A stretch of DNA of 64,000 nt from Trogon surrucura (Eukaryota > Chordata > Aves > Trogoniformes > Trogonidae), in contig CM036619.1 of assembly GCA_020746105.1 (NCBI GenBank), forward strand, positions 5,300,561 through 5,364,560, in the 5' to 3' direction. The notes under the pieces are model-generated. The model searched no databases and was not told the DNA's origin. It worked only from the letters and a program-made list of their open reading frames with translations. Numbering within the stretch: position 1 is the stretch's first letter; each line of letters starts with the position of its first letter. The position numbers were made by a program, and so were the translations under genes. Below are positions 14,901-25,200 of this stretch, in pieces.

Positions 14901-16002
14901 ATTCCCATTCTCTCTCAGGCTTCGTGGGCTGGTGTGGAAGATCTCATCCCTTCTGGCTCCAGATTAGAAGTCCTGAAACAGTCTAATGGGTATCTTTCTC
15001 TGAGGGCAGGATGAACTTCTGACTTTTCTCTTTTGGCCGGCATTATGTTTATAAGGCTGGAAGCTGACTTGAGAAGCTAATGGGTTTTTTTATGTATTTA
15101 AAAAAAAAACAAACAACAAACAAACCCACAAACTGTGGAGAGCTTGATACCAGAAAACGATATATATCTTAGTGAAAAGTTGTAACTTTTTAATTGTCCA
15201 ACTGCGCTGGTATGAGAAGACGGTTGTTTTCACTCCGTTGGTTACCTCTTGTGAATTTATGATGCTGTTTTTCTGAGAACACTGAAACACTTCTTATCAT
15301 CAGTGAACGAATCATATCCCTGTGAGAAGCATAATGTGCATATTTCATATAGACAGACTGAGAAAAGATCATTACTTTGCCTCAGGCTACAAAATAAGAC
15401 AGTAATATAGTGGGAAGCTCAGTCTCGCAGTCTCCCGGTTTAACCAGTGAGTGACTCATGACACTGGCTTAAAATGAACCAGGATTGAATGGTCGTGAAT
15501 CCAGCTTAGAAAATGATTGGTCAGAACAATGTCTCCCATTCAGAGTTTAACAACGTGTGACTTTCACACAAGTTTTGAAATTAAACTAAATCTACAGGGC
15601 TATACTTTGCTTCCAGCAATATCCTTGATTAATAAGCAAAGCAAATGTTTTTCTACACTGAATTACCTCCAGTGTCTACATTTACACATCAGTGTGTCGG
15701 AATAGTTCTTTCTCTTGTAATTGGGTGGTTTAGCAAATCTTCTTTTGTTACTCCCTTTAGCAGCCACTGTCTTGGCAATGAAGTGGCTTATGTCCTTCTG
15801 AACATGAAGTCTTCACATGTCCTCCTTAACATCAAAGCAATATTCCTGTCCATACATCTTCCTTATCCTGCAAGAAACCACCTCTAGGAAGAAGTTTTAT
15901 TTTTAAATGCATGTAGAACATCCACAAAGTTTTGCTCAGTTTATTTCAAGCCCAGCTGAGGATCAGGGCTCAGAGGATGTCAAATTCTTGGTGTCTTCCT
16001 AG
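5973..16002. other. unique AT-rich DNA, no gene seen
   Basis: About 10 kb without a recognisable gene or dispersed repeat. It holds a poly(T) run at 8966-8983 and two small groups of CpGs (about 10,850-10,920 and 13,479-13,511) that stand out in CpG-poor DNA. Open frames are all under about 115 codons, lack recognisable domains and often overlap open frames on the other strand, as expected by chance. Confidence 0.55.
8966..8983. repeat. poly(T) run, 18 bases
   Basis: An uninterrupted run of T. It is not next to a recognisable retroelement, so it is either a simple repeat or the A-tail of an unrecognised minus-strand retrocopy. Confidence 0.8.
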
Positions 16003-16425
16003 TCATAGAATCACAGAATTGTTTAGGTTGGATAGGACCTTTAAGATCATCCAACTGTTAATTTAGCAATGCCAAGTCCAGCACTAACCCATGTCCCTGA
16101 GCACCACATCTACATATCTTTTAAATACCTTCAGGGATGGTGACTCCACCACTTCCCTGGGCAGCCTGTTCCAGTGCTTCACAACCCTTTTCATGAAGAA
16201 TTTTTTCCTAATATCTCATCTAAGCATCCTCTGATGCAACTTGAGGCCATGTCCTCTTGTCCTATCACTTGTTACTTGGGAGAAGAGACCAACACCTACC
16301 TCTGTACGACTTCCTTCCAGGTAATTGTAGAGAGTGGTGAGATCTCCCCTCAACCTCCTTTTCTCCAGGCGTAACAACCCCAGTTCCCTCCGCCGCTTTT
16401 CACAGATTTTGTTCTCATGTCTTAT
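16003..16425 (-). mobile_element. CR1 LINE, 5'-truncated, minus strand
   Basis: A 3' CR1 fragment in reverse orientation. The left edge is the inverted tail TCATAGAATCACAGAATTG, followed by the typical inverted 3' UTR and the end of ORF2. Read on the minus strand, the translation keeps CR1 C-terminal blocks such as [37 protein letters not shown] and GLKLHQ. Later parts are broken by frame changes. The 5' end fades out near 16,425, after the block equivalent to the turn before LFSLEK. It has diverged more than the copies at 16,846 and 57,673. It stands head-to-head with the next CR1, 420 bp away. Confidence 0.92.
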
Positions 16426-16845
16426 GTTGATCCTGCAGCCCACTGCTTTTCTTCTCCTGGGTTTTGGCGCTAGTGTTTGTATAGCTGCTGGGTAAGTCAA
16501 ATTAAGGAGTTGATCTCTCTGAAAACAGTTGTCTCCTCTCACTGCCAAGTCTTCCTCCAGATTATTTCCTCAATTACTTTGTGCACTTGCACTATCTAAT
16601 TTCTTCCAGCCTTACCTTTTGCCAGCCTTCCCCGTCCTGATTTAACATACCAGTCCAACAGGAGACAAAAACAGGGAGAAACACACATCATTTTCTTGTA
16701 GCTTCAGTGATTGAATGGCTGGTGGGAAGATCCCTTTGATTGCTTTAGGAACTGCACGCTCAGACTCTCTGTTCCCAAAATAACAGAGGAAATAGTTTGT
16801 TAAGGGAATGGAATCACCTTCATCCCTATCCCAATCTTTCTTTAT
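16426..16845. other. spacer between two head-to-head CR1 copies
   Basis: 420 bp of unique sequence. No gene or repeat was recognised. Confidence 0.5.
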
Positions 16846-17757
16846 GTGAGGCCTGTATCCAGTGGAGTCCCTCAAGGGTCGGTACTGGGACCAGTATTAT
16901 TCAATATATTCATTGATGACTTGGATGAGGGACTAGAGAGTACTATCAGCAAGTTTGCTGATGACACCAAGCTGGGAGGAGTGGCAGACACGCCAGAAGG
17001 CTGTGCTGCCATCCAGCGCGACCTGGACAGGCTAGAGGGTTGGGCGGGGAAAAATTTAATGAAATATAACAAGGGTAAATGTAGGGTCTTGCATCTGGGT
17101 AGGAACAACCCCAGGTTCCAGTATAAGTTGGGGAATGACTTATTAGAGAGTAGTGTAGGGGAAAGGGACCTGGGAGTCTTGGTGGACAGCAGGATGACCA
17201 TGAGCCAGCACTGTGCCCTTGTGGCCAGGAAGGCCAATGGCATCCTGGGGTGTATTAGAAGGGGGGTGGTTAGTAGGTCAAGAGAGGTTCTCCTTCCCCT
17301 CTACTCTGCCCTGGTGAGACCCCATCTGGAATATTGTGTCCAGTTCTGGGCCCTTCAGCTCAAGAAAGACAGGGAACTGCTGGAGAGAGTCCAGCACAGG
17401 GCAACTAGGATGATGAAGGGAGTGGAGCATCTCCCTTATGAGAAAAGGCTGAGGGAGCTGGGGCTCTTTAGTTTGGAGAAGAGGAGACTGAGGGGAGACC
17501 TCATTAATGTTTACAAATATATCAAGGGTGAGTGTCACGAGGATGGAGCCAGGCTCTTCTCGGTGACAACCAATGATAGGACAAGGGGTAATGGGCTGAA
17601 ACTGGAACATAAGAGGTTCCGCTTAAACTCGAGAAGAAACTTCTTCTCAGTGAGGGTGACGGAACACTGGAACAGGCTGCCCAGGGAGGTTGTGGAGTCT
17701 CCTTCTCTGGAGACATTCAAGACCTGCCTGGACACGTTCCTGTGTAGCATAATCTAG
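16846..17757 (+). pseudogene. CR1 ORF2 C-terminal fragment (reverse transcriptase), 303 codons open
   Basis: The C-terminal part of the CR1 ORF2 polyprotein, which in full length carries an apurinic-type endonuclease and a reverse transcriptase. Visible blocks are [16 protein letters not shown] (residues 5-20, RT palm region), the catalytic FADD box (37-40), NKGKC (75-79), [10 protein letters not shown] (106-115) and the CR1-specific C-terminal region [13 protein letters not shown]. The endonuclease domain and the first catalytic aspartate block of RT are missing because the insertion is 5'-truncated, so no active enzyme can be made. The first codon of the open stretch is GTG and is not a true start; the true start was lost. 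The frame ends at TAG just before the 3' UTR. Confidence 0.93.
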
Positions 17758-17838
17758 GCATTCCTGCTCTGGCAGGGGGATTGGACTTGATGATCTTTCG
17801 AGGTCCCTTCCAATCCCTAACATTCTATGATTCTATGA
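16846..17838 (+). mobile_element. CR1 LINE, 5'-truncated, plus strand, ORF2 piece still open
   Basis: The longest CR1 copy in the window, about 990 bp. It begins abruptly inside the reverse transcriptase part of ORF2, runs through the ORF2 stop and an 81-bp 3' UTR, and ends in two copies of the 8-bp tail (ATTCTATGATTCTATGA). The left junction to unrelated DNA lies within a few bases of 16,846. No target-site duplication could be seen, which is normal for CR1. The lack of any stop or frameshift across 303 codons suggests a fairly young insertion compared with the copies at 16,003, 36,553 and 46,945. Confidence 0.96.
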
Positions 17839-19040
17839 TCCTCTTTAAAAATTGTGTTTTATGACCGATGCCCTTCTCTCTGGACTTCAGTATACAAAAC
17901 TCATGAACTCTTTCTGCTCGAGTGCTTCGTAATCCAAGGCTGGTTCTGTGCATATGAAACCTCATTGCAGAATATCCTTTGATTTTTTAAAATGCAAAAC
18001 TCTTACAAATTGACTGCTCGATTCTAACCGTAATTTGCAAATTAGCTGATGAAGTTTCATTTTTTCCCAGACTTGTATGACTAAATGTGAGAAGGGAAAA
18101 CAGAGTAGTCATGAGTGAAAATAAACAAATAATGACTGAATTATCACAAAAATAACTTGGAATTATTCATAGAGGGTGATTTATCTTAAAACTGATTGTT
18201 AGACTGGCAGCTGAAATAAAGGCAGATGCTTCTGCTTTGTCACAGAGAGCTGGAAATAAAGAACTGAAGATAAACTTGATATCCCCATAGTGATCTAGGA
18301 GGGTGTGAAGGTCTGTATAGCTGTTATTTGTGTATGAAGTTTGTTTTGAATGAGGGTTGGAAACACTTTTTTCAATATATGTGCTGTTTATGGTTCCTTG
18401 TCTGTGTTTTGTAGAGACTGCACTGTAGCATCTTTCTTTCAGCACTCTCGCTTCGTATTTTGGAACAAATATTTACAGGAATGAAGACAAATGAAAAATG
18501 CCATGTATTAAAATTTGAATAGGTATTGTTAAATTGTGAAGTCAGTGCTAGTAGTCGCGTTTAACTTTTGAAGTGCCTTGCTAATGCACTTAAATACCAC
18601 AAACCCATAATTTCGTAATGCCAAACTTTGATTAAAGGTGGGAGCACTAGAGCAAAGCGGAATGAAAAGGAAGAAATAAACGTCTGGTCCAGACTGCATT
18701 CAGAGCAGGACCGATCTTAATATTAGGAAGAAAAGCCAAGTCAAGCCAGATGTCAGGGACATGGTGATTGTTTTGCAACCTCCCAAGGTCACCCTGTGAG
18801 TTAGAGGCAGGTCTGACTGCGTGTTTCTACCCCGATTCTGTCGTCTGTTTGACTTGCTTATAGATATCTGCACAGGCCTCTTATGTGCACTGTAATTTTT
18901 CTTCAATAATTACATTATTTATATTTAGAACTTAAGGTGAGATGAAGGATGTAGGGTTTTGATGAGAAAGGGAAAACAAGTTGTGAAAGTTGAATAGCTT
19001 TACTAGAATGGAAGCCCGGAATCTGTTGCTTTAGGTAAGA
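17839..19040. other. unique AT-rich DNA between CR1 copies
   Basis: About 1.2 kb with no gene or recognised repeat. The only longer open stretch (18,167-18,445, minus strand) has no domain. Confidence 0.55.
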
Positions 19041-19097
19041 TCATAGAATCATAGAACAGTTCAGGTTGGAAAAGACCCTTGGTATCATCGAGTCCAG

Positions 19098-19137
19098 CCA
19101 TTAACCCTACACTACAACCATTAACCCTACACTACAA
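19098..19137. repeat. 20-bp tandem duplication in CR1 3' UTR
   Basis: Two perfect copies of a 20-mer beginning CCATTAACCCTACAC. The same pair is found at 57,738-57,777, so it was already present in the source element and marks a CR1 sublineage. Confidence 0.9.
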
Positions 19138-19145
19138 GTTCACCC

Positions 19146-19745
19146 CTAAGCCATATCACCCAACACCACATCTAAGAGACACTTAAACACATCCAGGGAT
19201 GGCGACTCACCCCCCTCCCTAGACAGTCTGTTCCAGTGTCTGACCACTCTTTCTGTGAAGAATTTCTTCCTAATATCCAGTCTAAACTTGCCCTGTTGCA
19301 ACTTGAACCCATTCCCCCTGGTTCTGTCCCTAATGACCTGTGAGAAGAGACCAGCACCAACCTCTCTACAATGTCCTTTCAAGTAATTGTAGCCCATGAT
19401 GAGGTCCCCCCTCAGCCTCCTCTTCCTCAAACTGAACAGTCCCAGCTCCCTCAATGGCTCCTCGTAAGGTCTATTCTCCAGGCCCTTCACCAGTTTTGTC
19501 GCCCTCTTCTGCACTCACTCCAGCACCTCGATATCCCTCTTATACTGAGGTGCCCCAAACTGAACACAATACTCAAGGTGCGGCCTCACGAGTGCTGAGT
19601 ACAGGGGGATAATCCCCTCCCTACTCCTGCTGGTCACACAATTTCTGATACAAGCCAGGATGCTGTTGGCCTTCTTGGCCACCTGGGCACACTGCTGGCT
19701 CCTATTCAGCCGGCTGTAGATCAGAACGCCCAGGTCCTTCTTCAC
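19146..19745 (-). pseudogene. CR1 ORF2 C-terminal remnant with in-frame stop
   Basis: The minus-strand translation gives the ORF2 end in two blocks in the same frame: 19,745-19,515 ([12 protein letters not shown] ... [18 protein letters not shown]) and 19,508-19,146 ([14 protein letters not shown] ... [13 protein letters not shown] ... DVVLGDMA). A TGA separates them at about 19,514. In the twin copy this codon is CGA, within [12 protein letters not shown], so the stop is a CpG to TpG change. The remnant has no catalytic FADD box because truncation lies downstream of it. It is non-functional. Confidence 0.9.
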
Positions 19746-21751
19746 CAGTCAACCTTCCACATGTTAACAAAGTGCAGGATTAACACAGAAAACCTTACTG
19801 GTAGATAACCGTTTTCTCTTCATGACATCTTTTCTTTTAAAAGAGCACGTGCTTAAAATTTTGGCTATTGGTTTAGCTTCTCAGTGTTTCGTTTCATCCG
19901 CTTAAAGTATATTGCACCACCTTTGTTCGAAATGTGGTAGCATGATAACGTCAGTCTGAAAAACCAACACAAACACAAGGCTGTATCAGCATGTATTTGT
20001 AGTCAGTGCTTATTCTACTGATCAGCACCTTTGTGTGAAAGTAATCCAGATTTACTTGAGCGGGAAGGGTTGTGGTATTTACGGTTATGCGCTTGTTATT
20101 TTTCTTCTTGTCCAGGAATTTTGGGAAGTGTACGATTTCAAATAGATTTTATTAATAAATGTAAATAAATCATGCGAGGCGACAGAATAGTGGCCTGCCT
20201 ACCTCTGCTCTCTCTCATCGTGAAATGTTCTTGTCCTGCTGTCCTGTGCAGAGTTGCAGCAGGTACATAAGGGTGTGGAGGCAACTGCAGGCAGGTGAAG
20301 CTGTTTGGTCACCTCCTACCCCGTGCATGCACGGCCATTGCAAGCCCAGGTTTGGAGTATATTTTGTATTTTTTTGATGGGACTTACGTCTGGCTTATTG
20401 GACACAGAGACCAATATGTCTTCACTGTTTCTCTTATGGAAATGCTAAAACCGACACAGTTTGCCTTAAAGATATTGCAAGAAATCTGCTCTCTGTTTGG
20501 TGCTTTTGTTCATCCAAGAATCGAGTCCCATGGGGTTAAAACATCTAGAATTACATGTCGTTATGAAGTAAGTTCTGTAGCTATTACGTTATGCTCAAGC
20601 TTTCCAGTGCTGATTCCTAGGTGCCCTAATTTTTATCTGAGCTATGAAAAAATGTAAGAACTTTTTATTTATTTTAATTCTCATTTTTTCCTGGCCATCC
20701 TGATAATGACGCCTATCAGCATCTCCATCTCAGAGTTTTTAATGATTTTTCTCTAAGTTTGGCATTTTCTTTACAGAGTGGTTTTCTTTTGGGAAGCTTG
20801 TTGACAGCTAACTTCATTATGCTATTATTATTTAGTGGTTTGTTTGTTTTTTTCCACTGAAGAACATCAGAACTTGTAAGAACTTAATTTTGTGAGAGTG
20901 ACTGACCTTTCATGGTGTTGAAAACCCACACATTTTCTTTGGGAAGATGATTATTCTTTATCTGTAGAACATCAGTCTGGGAAGGCTGCTTGAAAAGAAC
21001 TTCTTCCAACTGCTTTTCTATACTGATGCCTAAAATAAAATTGGTAATAATCACCAATTCCTCTTCTCACAGCTTAATAATAGAACCTATGCTAGAGCAT
21101 CCTATCAGCTGAAGATTCCATATATCATTTCCAGAGAGAAGATGTAAATCAAATTTTAACGGCCTCAAGCCTTGTCAAAACAGGTAGTTTTTAAAATTTT
21201 GACTTTCTGTTGAAGGAAGTAGTTAATATGCTTCAGCATTAGCAGCATTTGGATCACTGACTTAAACGCGTTGCCAACTCTTCCTCCGAACCAACGTACA
21301 CTCAACCCCTTAGCTGGTCGCTAGACGCAAGTGCGTGAAGTTGCAGGAGGAGGGCTTTTGGTTCCCCAGTGTGTACATTCTTTTATATTTTTCTACAAAA
21401 GGTAATTTTGGAATTCCTTAATGCTCACGTTGTCCAGAAGCATACTTATTTTGTGTAAGTAAAGACAAAGCATGAGACCAAAGGATATATGATGTCCTTG
21501 GAAAAATAGAATTTTACCACATAATGAGTTCTGAGTGAGCAGTTATTTACTGCTATTAGTATTACCTGTGGTTGTCACATTGCGGCAGAAATTTCTGTTC
21601 CTGCCAGCTATACCGAAGTGACCGAGGGAAAGAGAATTCAACTGAGTATTTGCAAAATTTAGTGGTCTTTGTTCTTTTACCCAAATCAACTCGGTAGTCA
21701 TTCGAGGAAGTTCATTTTTTTTTGGTCTCAGCTTTCACATTTTTCTACAAA

Positions 21752-21842
21752 ACGCGTTTGTTGCAGTTCCTATTTCTAGACACAGTTGTACGCGTTTGTA
21801 TTTATAACGTTTCTGTCGCACATGTGTGTATGTACGCGTACA
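21752..21842. other. ACGCGT cluster ending in a 12-bp palindrome
   Basis: ACGCGT occurs at 21,752-21,757, 21,790-21,795 and 21,834-21,839. The first two share the longer word ACGCGTTTGT. The third lies inside the perfect palindrome TGTACGCGTACA at 21,831-21,842. CpG-containing words are rare in this window, so three in 90 bp stand out. Function is unknown. Confidence 0.5.
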
Positions 21843-22188
21843 AAAAAAATACCGAGACTGCATGCAGGTCAGTTTAGTTTACGTGATTGGTGTGTGTTTG
21901 TGCAAAAAATGTGAAATTTGGAGGAGGGAAAAAGCGTATGGAGGAGATTATGGAATCCTGGATACAGAAACTTTCTAATTTAGTCTTTGAAGACACAAGT
22001 GATATTTTCACACTGCATCCACTTGCCGAATATTCCATAAATAGACTTTATTCACATCCCTCTAGGAGAGATGTGACTGCAATTTATGGAAACCTCATCA
22101 TGCTTCATGAAAAAGCTGAATGCTGCAGCTTTAACTAAAACACATCGGTTCATAAATGTAATGCTATAAGCAGTGTGAAAGTATGCTC

Positions 22189-22201
22189 TTTTTTTTTTTT
22201 T
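22189..22201. repeat. poly(T) run, 13 bases
   Basis: A simple T run in unique DNA, followed by further T-rich sequence. Confidence 0.7.
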
Positions 22202-25200
22202 CTTTTATTTTCCCCCCATTCTGGCAGGAGGTACGATTTTATTGCTTGAAGATGATTCCTGCAGAGCTGAGTGAAAAAAAAAACATGATCTCAATGAATT
22301 TTTGAAAGGATTTGGTGCTGGCTAGTAAAAAGACTTTCAAAGTAACCTGACAACCTGATTGACAAGGTGTGGTGTCGGTGGACTTGTATACTTCTGTGGC
22401 TTCTGCTCTCACCTGTGCACAGTGTCACGTTGCAATGAGGTCCTCTATTCCTGATTTGCCTTCAAGACCTGAAGTTCAGAGCGAAACTTCTGCTGGGGCT
22501 CAGCTCTGGATGGCTGCAAACCTTAAAGCTTATGTTAGTGGTGCTAAAAAAATTGGTCAATAGAAAAGGACTTTGCAGTGTAGGGATATTTTTATTTCTT
22601 CCTGAAGGTGAACGCTCTAAGTCAGAAGAAATTCTGTTGTTTCCTTACACCAGCATGTGCGTGTGTGCTGAGTAGAAATACTGCCAGGGTGAAACTGGTG
22701 CTTTTAGTGTCTCTGCAGTATCCTTGGCAAACTGCTTGGTGGATTAGCAGGAGAGTGGTTCTGTTACACAGATTAGGGGCAACTCATCCTTCTTAATAAC
22801 AACTTGTTATGGCGCATTATTATTTACCATTCCATGCGTACAAAATTAAAGTTTTAATATAGTTATATTAAAGCCATATATATAAAAAAAGTATTCACTG
22901 GAGTTTTAACTTGGTGATTTTGAGTTTGCGAAGCAACCCCAGCTCTCTGGTGGAGCTCACAACCTCAGGTTTTCAGTATCTCATGAGTCTTGGGTAGACA
23001 CCAAGGATTCTGAGCCATCCTTAGGGAAACACCAACTGCCTTAGCTCAGATCTTGTGTATTAAGTGTCAATGCCCCAGCATAAGATAGATGTGAGGGTAA
23101 AGATGGAATGTAGAGAGTAAAGCCTAATAATGCTTCAAATGGGATGTGGTCTGCAGCTGGTTTCTTTCATTCCTGTGACCTAACTCCCACCTCGGTTCCA
23201 TCCAAAGCTGAAAATAGCATATATATTTACTGCAAGGAAGCCTGTTGGCATTGGATTTTGGCTTTTCACTAAATGGAATGATCTAGAGTATTGGGAAGAT
23301 ATAAGAAAGCCCTAAAGAAATATTGAGAATTTCAAAGGAAGAACTTTTTTTTTTTTTCTCTTTAGAAAGTAATTAAGTATCATGAATATTTTGGTTACTC
23401 TGCAATAAGCAAATTCTTATGGGATGAAAATATGCTGTAACTAGCTGCTTTGCAAATGTATAAAATTCATAATGTGTTTAATTAAAACTTCTGTGTTGCT
23501 TACTTAAGCCTTGCACTGAATTCTACAAATATTTCATAAGGAGTAGTTCGTAAATCCTGTAAGACACACTTATCATCTCTGTCAAAATCTGATGTGTGCA
23601 CCATTGAGAATTTAAAAAAAAAATATTCAAAACTTAATAGGAAATTAGAAATTCCACAAAGAAAGAAAAATATCCTTGTGTTACTGAGATGTTGGGCAGT
23701 GACGGGACTTAATATTTCTGCTTAGAATTGCATCACATATGTTATATTTCAAATATTCTTAAGTGTGCTGGAGATACATGACAAAGGATGGATGAAAAAG
23801 CAGTGCAGAAGACAGGCAGAAATATGGAACTTGAGTTCTAAACTGGCAATAGGTTGTTGAAGGGATTTCTACTTGATTTAGTCTGATATGTTTAAAATAG
23901 AATGGTTAAAATAATTTGACTTTCTTTTCCTGGAAACCTTTAACAGGCTCAGCATGAGATAAAGATTTTCTTCCCTAATTGTCAATCTGTGGGTGAGCAA
24001 ACTAGTGTGATCCTCTCAGTAGAAACACTTGCAAATAAAGTCAGCAAATTAGCTTATGAATTCTTCTACTGAGTTACATAATAATTAGAGTTGTAATCAA
24101 GTCTTAAATGAAGTGAGTTTATCTAAATAATACGTGTGCTGCAAATGCTGTTAATACAACATTTTTCAATAACTTGTTTCTTGAATGATTGTCTCTGGGT
24201 CACCCACAGTACCTTTTTTACCTCTTTCTTTGCTGGATTTTATTATGCACTCTAGTGAGTTTCCAACTCAGAAATAGAAAAGGGCCATAATGACATTATT
24301 GCTGGGGTTTGTGTTGCTGAAATTTTCTCAAAGCCCTTGAGCAAAGTGAAAGGGAACCGAAATTGGTGGCATTCATCAGCCCCAGCGAACAAGCAGGATC
24401 ACTCTTCACATCAGAAAGAATTTTAATGTTTCATTACAATCTATAATTAAGTACCCATTTTTTCCTCATTTCCCTCACCCCAATCTATTTACTTGGCCGT
24501 TCATAGTACTGACATTTATGCCGGCCTGTGTTGCTTAAAATTATTCTGTAGGTCTTTAATTCCACTTCCCAGATTACCCTGAGGTGAAAAGTTTTGCTGT
24601 TCTCTTCAATGACAAAGGCTGTTAGAAACACCAGTTAGTCTTACAGCCTTAATCTCAAAAATCCAGGTCCGAAAGCTTCAACAAAAAGACATGTGGAAGA
24701 GAAAAAAAAGAAAATGTCACATGAAAAACAGCGTGTGATGTTTCAGTTGAAGGCAGAGAAAAATCAATCGGATGTTTTCGTGTGTTATGATACCCGAAAC
24801 TTTACATGATGCAGAAAAAAATCACAAATGGTAAATCGTAAATCTGCTTTAAGAAGAGGGCAAATCATGGGAAAAACGAAGGTTAGTTTTCGTGGGTTTA
24901 GGATCCCTGACAAAGTGGCTAATAAAAGAAAAATCTGCTTGCATTTCAGATCAAATCAAAAAAGTAAAATGGCAAAAGATATCAACTTGGAAAACATCAA
25001 ACTTTGAGATGTTTTTCAAAGTCTTTGCAGTTAATTCTGATAATTTAGCGATTGCATTCTATACTTTTATGATAATAATATCATCATATTTGATAAAGTG
25101 AGACAGAAATGCAAGAATGTGTTTTGGATTCTCAAATGCTGGTATGCTTGTGACCTGAAAGTTGCTTCAAAGTGGCAAGAACAAAGGAAGGAAAGAAAGA

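Larger units (their letters stand above)
19041..19757 (-). mobile_element. CR1 LINE, 5'-truncated, minus strand (twin of 57,673 copy)
   Basis: A reverse-oriented CR1 of about 715 bp. The left edge is the inverted tail (TCATAGAATCATAGAACAG), followed by an inverted 3' UTR that contains a perfect 20-bp tandem duplication at 19,098-19,137. The ORF2 end follows. It is the same subfamily as the copy at 57,673: the two align without a single indel at a fixed offset of 38,640, with about 30 differences by eye over some 700 bp. This copy reaches about 20 bp further in the 5' direction. The flanks differ, so the two are separate insertions and not a segmental duplication. Confidence 0.95.

Noticed and set aside
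16872..17750. Several minus-strand open frames of 64-123 codons opposite the CR1 ORF2
   Set aside because: Antisense shadows of an intact coding frame.
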